Assembly: GCF_037975245.1 (NCBI RefSeq)
Contig: NC_092562.1
Span: 20,407,054 to 20,471,053, forward strand
DNA: 64,000 nucleotides
Direction of reading: 5' to 3'
DNA from: Apostichopus japonicus
Lineage: Eukaryota > Echinodermata > Holothuroidea > Aspidochirotida > Stichopodidae
Part shown: in pieces, positions 1-8,658 of the stretch
How the letters are laid out: the number at the start of each line of letters is the position of its first letter
How positions within the stretch are numbered: the stretch's first letter is position 1
Notes under the pieces: model-generated
What the model was told of the DNA's origin: nothing
Database searches by the model: none
Seen by the model: only the letters and a program-made list of their open reading frames with translations
Made by a program: the position numbers and the translations under genes

Positions 1-2
1 AC

Positions 3-185
3 AAGACAACAGAAAATCCACAACCCCCCAAAAGGAAAATGTCATCATGTGATGCAGAGCAGTTCATGACGGTCAAGTACAAGAAGAAAAGGCTAATCCC
101 AAACCTGACAAGAGCGAGGAATTTCAGACCAGGTGAGACCAATGTGAGACCAAGGGCTACCTCAACTAAAACTCTGCAGAAATGA
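3..185 (+). CDS. C-terminal tail of retrotransposon ORF1 (partial)
   Basis: An open frame runs from the window edge for 60 codons to TGA at 183-185. It is rich in Lys, Arg and Pro, with a basic cluster (VKYKKKRLIPN) that would suit a nucleic-acid-binding ORF1 protein. The stop overlaps the ORF2 ATG at 182-184 in an ATGA arrangement, as in LINEs that reinitiate on the second ORF. No zinc knuckle or other domain is visible in this short piece. The assignment rests on position and overlap. Confidence 0.5.
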   Translation, partial: KTTENPQPPKRKMSSCDAEQFMTVKYKKKRLIPNLTRARNFRPGETNVRPRATSTKTLQK

Positions 186-842
186 ACCTCATAACAAATA
201 TATTCATTTTGATGGCGCTACCAGTTACTGCTGCAAAAGCTGACCGGAGACAAAGTACCCCGAACGAACTTGAACATACTGATAAAGTCAATGCTGTTAT
301 TTTAATTGAACACAATATCTCATGTATGCATTACGACTTTACATCATTTAATAATCTCCCTATCCATGATGATTTATCTATCTTTCATCACAATAGTCGT
401 AGTTTGAATCAAAATTTAAATGATATTACCACTTTTCTCTCTCTACTCAGGGATGATTTCTCAATTATCGGATTTTCTGAAACTTGGCTAAATGACAGTA
501 TCTCACCTCTAATAAGCATTAATAATTTCACGTTAATAGAACAACATCGCAGCGGCCGACGAGGAGACGGGGTATATTTATTTGTTAACAATACCATGAG
601 TTTCAAACATAGACCGGACCTGTCGACATTCAATCCGTCGATTGAATCTATATTTGTTGAGACTACAACTCTTATAGTATAATAAAGAGAAATGTATTAT
701 TGGCGTAATCTATAGACCACCAAATGCTTCGATAGATGATTTTAATGTTCATTTACAATGTATTCTTAAGTCATAACGCATACCAAATTTAAATCCTATA
801 CAGGCGCGTATCCAGGATTTTCTAACCCGGGGGGGCGCGAAT

Positions 843-946
843 TACTATCTAAGCGGAGCGCCACCATCGGTTGGCGCGGAACGTACAAGAAAATTTTTGG
901 TTTTGATACCCCCCAGATCACCGGAAATGGCACTTCTCGGGCATTG
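843..946 (+). repeat. Direct repeat copy 1 inside the 801-2741 element
   Basis: Begins ACTATCTAAGCGGAGCGCC and matches 2063-2168 with scattered substitutions through the run 'tggcgcg...cgtacaagaaaa...ttttgg...cagatc.c.ggaaatg.cactt'. The two copies lie in the same orientation 1220 bp apart. They may mark an internal duplication or two fused elements. Confidence 0.7.
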
Positions 947-1489
947 AAAATGAGCAACCAGATGTACACTTTTGCCTAAGAACCAAGTATTTCCCAAAAG
1001 TTTTTTTTTTTCATCCATAACCTTTTTGAAGATTGTCACCAGTCACACATCATGTTCGACCTCATTGCATGTCCTATGGATCATTGCTTTTGTAGGTGAT
1101 TCTACGTCACGGCCCACAATATCCGAAAGCCCCACTTTTCAAGGTTTTAAGCCCATTATTTGTTGAGAATTTGAAAATTCACATTTCTCGTGAATAAAAT
1201 CACTTGAAAACATACCCATAATGGTTGCACAAAATTCAATCTATGGATAACCAATATAGATAAACCTCCTTCAACCCCTATAACAGACAGGTCAAAATTG
1301 CACGAGTAGAGGAAAGTATGATGTATAATGTTGGTCAGGAAATTTTCTAAAATTCCGATACAGTTAATTTATTGGTGTAGAAATATTGCAACCTCTTATA
1401 ATGGCTATTGTAAAACTTGGTTGAAGGAACAGAAAAATAGCAGATATTTCCGATATCAGGTATATCGAAACCGAACACTACACACATAG

Positions 1490-1930
1490 GCGTAGGTCCC
1501 GTAGGAGGCGGGGGCTGCAGCCCCCCCCCCCCCCCCCGCAACCAAATTTTTTCCAATTTTTTTCGGACACCTACTGAAAGAAAAATAAATAGCAATGAAT
1601 AGCTTAAAAATGATCTCCTTGGTAATTAAAATAAAGTTGTAAGCTTGGCCGACATTACTACTGTAAAAGAGAGTTTTGACATAAATGGATCTGTATGCTT
1701 TTTCTCCATCTACATAAGACATTTCGTTGTTTACATTAGCATTTGGCGGTATACTGTGCAACTTTCACGGACTGTGCGGTACACGATGTCATGCAATATA
1801 ATGACCGATGTTTGCTTATATGATATTGGCATCGATATGTTGAACATGCGCTTCGCGCGCGAAAAATGTTGGCTTTTTTTTCGGGCAAGTCATTACAGCC
1901 CCCAAATCCAATTGGGCTCCTACGCCTTTG
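1490..1930 (-). mobile_element. Palindromic MITE-like element, copy 1 (nested)
   Basis: The ends are inverted: GGCGTAGG at the left, and CTCCTACGCCTTTG at 1917-1930. Internal landmarks are shared, in opposite orientation, with 21181-21499: a poly-C run after GGGGCTGCAG, the string ACCTACTGAAAG, and TTCGGGCAAGTC before the right end. ACTACACACATAG flanks it on both sides (1477-1489 and 1931-1943), a possible 13-bp target duplication. No coding capacity. Confidence 0.7.
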
Positions 1931-2062
1931 ACTACACACATAGACAGTTTTTGAGGCTGTTCATCGTGGAAAATGCATTTCAATGCTCACTGATATGATG
2001 TTATATCTGCTCTTTGCTTTACAAATTCGAACAGGCGTGTAGCGAGTAATTGCCTGTAGGCA

Positions 2063-2168
2063 AACTATCTAAGCGAAGCGCCACCATGAGTTGGCGCGAA
2101 GCGTACAAGAAAAATTTTGGCCGAAAATGCTTCCCAGATCGCTGGAAATGACACTTCCCAGGCCTTGT
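2063..2168 (+). repeat. Direct repeat copy 2 inside the 801-2741 element
   Basis: Second copy of the repeat at 843-946, starting ACTATCTAAGCGAAGCGCC. Similarity fades after 'cacttcccaggcc'. It is followed by a G-run at about 2230-2242. Confidence 0.7.
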
Positions 2169-2539
2169 AAGTTGCATCTAAGCATTGTCTATTTTGAAAT
2201 TACTAGCGATGTCATAAAGAAAATTTGCTCGGGGGGGGGGGGCGGTCGCCCCCTTCCCGAAATGTTCCCCGACGACTCGGTCGAGTTCAAGACCAGCCAC
2301 AGTTGGTTCCATATAGCACAATTCTACAATTGTTTAAGGCGTCCATACACACACACGCGTTATGATAGACCATATATAGTATTTATATAGATACATTAGT
2401 GAGAGAGGAAAAATGGAAACGTCAAAAATGGAGTTGTCGATGTAAGGGGTAGGGTGAGGCGCACACCCCTTCCGTAATCCTTGATCTGTCACTGGCTACC
2501 TGTGTAATAGGGATCAGCGCTTTAACTATGACTGTTCCT

Positions 2540-2700
2540 CTTCCTCTTTCCGAGGTCTTGGCTATCTTCTACTCCCTCCTTTCTCCCTTTTCCCTCTTTT
2601 TTTCTTTTTCTTTTCCCTTCCTTCCTCTCCTCCTTTTCTTTTTTTTCCCCCTCCTTTTCCCTTTTTTCTTCTCTTTTTTTCTCTCCTCTTTTCCTTACCC
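2540..2700 (+). repeat. Low-complexity CT-rich tract
   Basis: About 160 bp of almost pure C and T on the + strand, inside the right half of the DNA element. The open frames predicted here on both strands follow from this skew and are not genes. Confidence 0.85.
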
Positions 2701-5320
2701 GGGGGGCGCGCGCCCCCAACGCCCCCCTGGATACGCACCTGCTATATCATGGGAGACTATAATATCGATCTAACCAACAAACACAAATCCGCTAGTTTCT
2801 TAAACACTATTTACGCATACGGATTCACACCAACAATTAGCAAGCCCACCCGTATTATTGGTACTTCGGCCACCTTAATTGATAATATCATCACCAATGT
2901 TACCTATACCATTACATCAAGAATTCTGATTAACCGATCTAAGTGATCATATACCCATTTTTATTAAAGTTCCCGCCAGAAAAATATATACCAAAGAGCC
3001 CTATTCACGCTAGAAATTGTACTACCAATAATATAAGACGATTTGTATCAAAAATCAAAGAAAACGAATGGGACGATGTCCTCGATAAACATGACGTCAA
3101 TGTTGCTTATGATACATTTTACAATATTTTAGATTCAACTTATAATGATTGCTTTCCATACCGTAAAATAACTAAAATATGTAAAAAGAAACATCATTGG
3201 ATCACAAAGGGTATACTAACATCTATTCGAAGGGAAAATAAATTGTTCAAACGTTACATTAAAAATTCGACAGAAAGTAATGACTTCTTATAATACATTT
3301 CGTAATAAGCTTAATCATGTTATTAGATTCTCTATAAAAAGATTATATTTTAATAACAAATTTTATGATGCTAGAAATAATTCGAAGAATACCTGGAATA
3401 TAATTAATGAAATTCTTCATAATGATCGCGAAAAATCAACATATCCTGCTTCTTTCCAAAATGGCGATCGAGAGACCAATGACATATATCGCAAACGACT
3501 TCAATAACTTCCTTATTAATCTTGGTCCTTAATTGGCAGACAAGATTACGAGCAAAGGGACGCATAATAAGTTTATGCATAAAATTATTAACAACAATTC
3601 GATTTTTACATTTCCTGTATGTGAGGAGGAACTTGCGACTGCTTGTCTAAAACCTTATAAAGCAGCAGGATATGATGATTTTAAGCCAGGTATAATTAAA
3701 CACATTATTCCTTTCATTACTAAGTCTTTGACTCATATTTGTAACATATCTTTTAATACTGGAACCTTTCCAGATTCGTTGAAAATTGCAAACGTTATTC
3801 CGATTTTTAAAAAGGGCGACGCAGATTTATACGAAAACTATAGACCCATTTCATTACTCTCATGTTTCTCGAAAATCATTGAAAGACTTATGTTTAATCG
3901 AATTTTTAATTTTCTTAACAAATATGACATTCTATGCAACCAACAATATGGCTTTCGACAATATCATTCTACTGAACTTGCACTGGCAGATGCCGTTGAC
4001 AAAATGTACAGCAGTCTTGATAATAATAATCTTGTTTGGGTGTGTTCCTAGATCTTTCCAAAGCGTTCGACACTATTGATCATACCATTCTACTTAGTAA
4101 ATTACAACATTATACGGCATTAGTGGAACGACGCTGAACTGGATCGATAGTTATATATCTAATCGGTATCAATATATCTCTTACAAAAACACTCATTCTC
4201 ATCTTGCAGAAATTCAATGCGGTGTTCCACAAGGCTCAATTCTAGGCCCTTTACTGTTTATTATATATGTCAATGACATCTGCCACGTTTCAGAAATCGC
4301 AAACATTACGTTATTTGCCGACGACACAAATATTTTTTTCGAATCAAATGAAAATGAAAATTCATTTCATATTAAAGTGTCTTCTGAATTACATGAATTT
4401 AATGACTGGTTTGCCTCTAATAAGCTAACGCTTAACATTGGCAATACGAATTATATTGTTTTTAGCTTTTCAGCTGGGATGAAGATATTTTTATGGGAGG
4501 TAAAATTCTCAAACAAGTATTTTCTAATAAATTTTTATACATATTGATCATCAACTTTCATGGAGTGAACATATTTCTGTAGTGTGCAGGAAAGTTGCAA
4601 AGAATATAGGAATTTTATCAAAATTGAAACACTACTAATACCTGCCACAACAAATATTAAAGATCCTTTATCAAACTTTAGTGGTCCCACATTTTTCTTA
4701 TTGCTCGATAATTTGGTCTGGCACACGTGATAGTAATTTTACGCCACTTATTATATTACAAAAGAAAGCTGTCCGTCACATATCACATGCTGCACCACGT
4801 GATCACACTGCAGCCTTCTATTCAAGGATCTGAATGTATTGAAAATTAATGACATAATACGTGTAAATCTTGCCACCTTCACTTATAAGGCGTGAAATGG
4901 ACCCCTACCTAATGCATTTCATAATTATTTAATCAGTAATTCGGATATACATCACCGCAACACAAAACACGCAAATCATGCGCATTATCACAAGACGAAT
5001 ACCTCAACAGGAATGTTAAGCCTCAGAAATCGAGCAATAAGAACATGGGATTCTATTACTGACATTACTAAAAATAAATCATCCTGTAAAACATTTAGAA
5101 AATGTTTTATTAAAGAAATAATTGCATCATATTAATTAAAATATCATATAATTAATTTATTGTCGAAACGATTCATTTGGTACATATTTTTTCTTCTCTT
5201 TTCTTTCTTCAGGAAGTCTTCTACATTGTTAAGCTATTGTATGCCTTATAGAAGACTTCCTTTCACATTGTTTATGTGCACGTGAAAAAACAAAATAATC
5301 AAATCAAATCAAATCAAATT

Positions 5321-6465
5321 TTCATATTTCGTGACGCACATCGGGGGGGGGGGGGGGGTGGAAAAATGAAGTCAACGAAGCTCCAGGAGAAATAGTCACT
5401 GGAGCAACTCATAAGTTAGAATACTTGTTGACATCTGTGGTAACGGATTCAAAATTTTTGTAATTACGAAATAATAAGAATAATTCTTAATTACGGAACA
5501 ATAATTCGTTATTGCGAAATATCAATTCATATAATTAAGAACAACCCAGAACATTTTTTTTTTCGTGCGGCACGGATAGGCTTGCGTAAGAAACTTGAGT
5601 ATGTACTTCCCTTCTAATTCTACAGCGGTAGTTAATATGGCGCTATACAGATTCATCAGACAAACATGTGCAGTGACCGTTTTAATCCGGCGATGAATCT
5701 GGTGATAAATCTGAATCCTGGGATGAATCCTGTGATGAATCCTGTGACGAATCCTGTGATGAATCCTGTGATGAATCCTGTGATGAATCCTGGGATAAAT
5801 CCTGGGATGAATCCTGGGATGAATCCTGGGATGAATCCTGGGATGAATCCTATGATGAACCCTGGGATGAATCCTGTGATGAATCCTGGGATGAATCATG
5901 GGATGAATCATGGGATAGCTTCAGGTTGGTAGTAGATAGCAGTGAACTCCATCACAACAATGGTCACCCTTTAGTACACGTGCGGCCATGTGAAATTAAA
6001 CATCTTCTCTCGTAACTGATTCACATACAATCGTCAAAAGTAAGCTCTAGGCTAGACCGATACAATATGTTTGTCATTTCCCCATGTTCCTTATAAAAAA
6101 AGTCATTTTAAGCTATCTCGAATTGCTCTGTTAAATCGATTAAGCGTTCGCATGTTGCATTTGCCGAGGTAGCATTCGTATCTCCGTGTGAGGCTAGCCG
6201 TGTAGTGTTCCTTCGAATAGTTGTTGTTGGTAGCAATTTCACGATATGAAAGTTGATGCTGTAGCAGTAGAATGTATATACAGTACAAACATATTATTTC
6301 AACGTTACTATGCAGTATGCTAAGCTAGGTGTATAATTAAATGTAGGATCGCAGACTGCAATAGAAACCAGTTAAATTAGCTTAGCCTTTACAATCATTT
6401 ATTTTCAGTCTGCTAATTCTGTACCGATTTCTTTAGGTCTAGGCCTAAGTATTACTAGTTATACA
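5321..6465. other. Intergenic stretch, no gene seen
   Basis: Between the retrotransposon tail and the 700-bp inverted-repeat element. It holds a G-run at 5343-5358 and the 12-bp minisatellite at 5693-5915. No exon with splice signals or recognisable protein was seen on either strand. Confidence 0.6.
5693..5915. repeat. 12-bp minisatellite (GATGAATCCTGT/G)n
   Basis: About 18 tandem copies of a 12-bp unit, GATGAATCCTGT or GATGAATCCTGG, with a few substitutions. Because 12 is a multiple of three it stays open in several frames, giving fake proteins of the type (NPVMNPGM)n on + and (HRIHPRI)n on -. I treat it as noncoding. Confidence 0.9.
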
Positions 6466-6473
6466 AATTACAA

Positions 6474-7173
6474 GGGTTTCAGTTGTTTTCCGCATACGTT
6501 ACTTTCCGCTGATTACTTTCCGCTGAAAAAATTCTTCTGCGGAAAACACTGATTTTTCACTTGCCTGTACACTATATTTTTCCGCAATTTTGAGATACCA
6601 AATTCAGGCAGGATGATTAAAATAACATGAGAAAGTATCAAAGAACGTCGATCAAGGATGGTTAGACTGAGTTCATGTCAGAAAAGTTAAGCTGCTTATA
6701 ATTTAGAGGAGGCTTGGGGTGTTCGTAATTACGAATTATTAAAGAAGCATATAATACTGGGCAAAGGGACGCCCGCGTTATGAAGGATTGAGTATCTAAT
6801 TAAGTATTAAATATTCGGCCCGCGTTATGATGGTTTAAAAAAAAAGGTGTAAAAGGCGGTATCTTTGATTTTCGCTGGAAATAAAATGGCTGTATAAGTA
6901 AGCCTTACAGCCTAAGCTACAAGTACAACCTTAGCTACTGTATCCTAAATCTAGTCTCGAAGCTACATGAGTCCTGTTACAGTCAAATCCTATCTTATCC
7001 ATCTTCCTAAATCCTTCCATGTGCCTAAAAATTTCAGTAAGTCATTCTGTTCCTCCAAAAAAGAAACGGTACTTTCCGTTGAAAAAAACGTTGTTTTCCG
7101 CTGACAAATTTGTTTGCGGAAAACACCGTTTTGTTTCAGCGGAAAGTAACGTGTGCGGAAAACAACGGTACCC
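6474..7173. mobile_element. 700-bp non-autonomous DNA transposon with ~30-bp TIRs and 8-bp TSD
   Basis: The left arm contains TTGTTTTCCGCATACGTTAC followed by TTTCCGCTGA. The right arm is its reverse complement with one mismatch over about 30 bp, and the arms extend outward as GGGTTTCA and GGGTACC. AATTACAA lies immediately outside both ends (6466-6473 and 7174-7181); one extra G also matches. Short TTTCCGC/GCGGAAA motifs recur just inside both ends. No transposase frame is present. An 8-bp duplication is typical of hAT and P superfamilies; I do not choose between them. Confidence 0.8.
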
Positions 7174-7181
7174 AATTACAA

Positions 7182-8504
7182 GACATTGCACCATGTACAC
7201 TCAGTATAGTAAAGGCTTCATATCAATTGACGCACCTTCGTAATTGACGCACCTTCAAATATTACTAGCAACGATACAACCTAAACTTTTTGCAGTCAAG
7301 CAGAGCTACATATTCGATGAGTTTTATTCCATTGCAGGTATATGCTGATCAAATTGTTTTTTTTTAACACCCTCCCCTTACTCCCCAGTTTTGCATATAT
7401 TTGGGGCATTTGGAAATCTTACTCCCAAAAAATAGCCAAAATTACCACAATATAATACCACTACTCTCTGGGACCTGATCAATCATAGCTTAGAGGCTCA
7501 GGGCATAATAGCACACAGTATCCAATGTCGATGGATGTATACTTACAGTAGGCCTACACTACAGTTATCTTCTTGACGAATGTGTCAATTTAGGGGTATG
7601 AAAGAACTTGATGTGGCATACATTTTGTAGCCAAATTCTGCTCAATTGTAGGTTGCATAGGCACAGAGCAATAAAATTTTTGAGATCATTATGTTTCTGA
7701 GGAACTACACACATAAAAAATGTGTACAGTTGAGTGATTTGGATTTTTTGTTAATCAAATCCTTAAGTGCGTCAGTTATGAGCCCACCATGCTACTGTTC
7801 ATATATTGTTATATGGCCTGGGTAATGTTAGGCTAGTGTATCAACTGATTAGGAGTAGGCCTATAGTGCAGATCAGCCTAGCTGAGGAAGCCTTTCAATG
7901 CATTAGGAGGTTTTAGTTGAAATGGCCCCCTTTGATAACTAAAAAAAGGCCGGATGAGAGAGGTGAGGATGATACAGCCCCAGGACCATGGTCAATTTGA
8001 GCAACCAGAAAAGTATGAAAGATCCAGGAAAATATGGGATATGAATCATGATTATACAGAGTGCAAAATTACAGGTGACATAATTAGCCCCAGGCCCCCA
8101 TTTGGCTCTTGGTGCCTTTGCTGTCAGAAGGACATTTCATCAATTTAATGCAGCAGAAATTGTATTTAGTAGAACCTTGGTAAGATGGTTGTGGCAGAAT
8201 TTAATTGCCATTTGCAGGTTTAATACTAAAAGGCTAGTAATGGTGTGCAAAAAAGGTTCCATATTTTGTTTCAAATAAAACAGATTCTGGTGGGTTCCAT
8301 TGATCACTGGGTACGGAACAAGAACATTGTGTCCATAATATTCGAAATCCTATGGCCTGGGGTGACCAAGTTATATTTGCATATTTTACTTTTTAGATCT
8401 TTTAGGCTGCATTGTCATATAAGCTACTGCAATAACATCCCCCAAACCCTCATCTAGACCTACGTTTTCTTCTCATTTTATTTGTTACCTTTACTTTTAA
8501 ACAG
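7182..8504 (+). other. HEATR1 upstream region and 5' noncoding intron
   Basis: No coding exon recognised. The first coding exon is preceded by TTTTAAACAG ending at 8504, a good acceptor, so at least one 5' untranslated exon and the promoter must lie farther upstream. I cannot place them: no convincing TATA box or CpG-rich block stands out. Confidence 0.5.
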
Positions 8505-8513
8505 ATACTAAAA

Positions 8514-8658
8514 ATGACGTCATTAGCAGAACAACTAAAGAAGCTTGCAGTTCCTCAAGGAAGGAACCTTGCAAATGCCCGTGAGAAAAGGCGGAAGTCA
8601 ATTCTCTTTGACTCCAAGGAAGCAGCTGGACTTAACAGAGAAACAGTTTATGCAATTG
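8514..8658 (+). CDS. HEATR1: HEATR1 coding exon 1 (residues 1-48)
   Basis: ATG at 8514 follows an acceptor ending at 8504, so this is the second exon or later. It encodes MTSLAEQLKKLAVPQ... through FDSKEAAGLNRETVYAIG, the family N-terminus. It ends one base into a Gly codon before donor GTTTGT. Reading on past 8658 gives no family similarity, so the longer open frame to 8789 is read-through. Confidence 0.93.

Larger units (their letters stand above)
801..2741. mobile_element. 1.94-kb DNA element with terminal inverted repeats, inserted in the LINE
   Basis: The ends are inverted copies: CAGGCGCGTATCCAGG at 801-816 and the reverse complement of CAGGTGCGTATCCAGG at 2726-2741. CTATA lies directly before (796-800) and directly after (2742-2746), a 5-bp target duplication. 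Removing the insert and one CTATA restores the endonuclease reading KSYIMGDYN, which supports the boundaries. No transposase is recognisable, so it looks non-autonomous. Inside are a ~105-bp direct repeat (843-946 and 2063-2168), a nested palindromic element (1490-1930) and a CT-rich tract (2540-2700). I do not assign a superfamily. Confidence 0.8.
182..5134 (+). pseudogene. Retrotransposon ORF2: APE endonuclease plus reverse transcriptase, broken
   Basis: The first open piece (182-682, 166 codons) carries the endonuclease core, including FSIIGFSETWLN. The fragment GVIYRPPNASIDDFN follows in another frame at about 700-750. The endonuclease resumes at 2749 (MGDYNIDLTN) after an inserted DNA element. 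Open pieces at 2943-3293, 3280-3507 and 3533-4051 cover the linker and the first half of the RT. After a frameshift near 4050, [25 protein letters not shown] and FADDTN carry the RT catalytic region. A degraded C-terminal part ends near 5134. Multiple frameshifts and stops show it is not functional. Confidence 0.85.
1..5320 (+). mobile_element. Decayed APE-type non-LTR retrotransposon (LINE), interrupted
   Basis: Remains of a two-ORF LINE. An ORF1 tail runs to 185 and overlaps the start of an ORF2 that carries endonuclease motifs (SETWL near 477-490, GVIYRPPN near 700-725, MGDYN near 2749) and reverse transcriptase motifs (YRPIS near 3840, GFRQYHST near 3950, GVPQGS near 4220, FADD near 4313). 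A short (ATCAA)n tail lies at about 5298-5320. The reading frame is broken by several stops and frameshifts and by the 801-2741 insertion, so the copy is dead. The 5' end lies outside the window. The motif set fits the broad Jockey/CR1 group; I cannot name the clade. Confidence 0.85.

Noticed and set aside
2522-2773. Open frames on both strands in the CT-rich tract
   Set aside because: Pure composition effect: low-complexity Lys/Glu/Arg or Phe/Leu/Pro strings with no domain, inside a transposon.
5522-5932. 129-codon and 88-codon frames with (HRIHPRI)n or (NPVMNPGM)n
   Set aside because: Produced by a 12-bp minisatellite that is stop-free in several frames; no unique coding sequence around it.
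7954-8148. Possible small exon upstream of HEATR1
   Set aside because: No splice sites in consistent phase and no similarity to the HEATR1 N-terminus, which starts cleanly at 8514.
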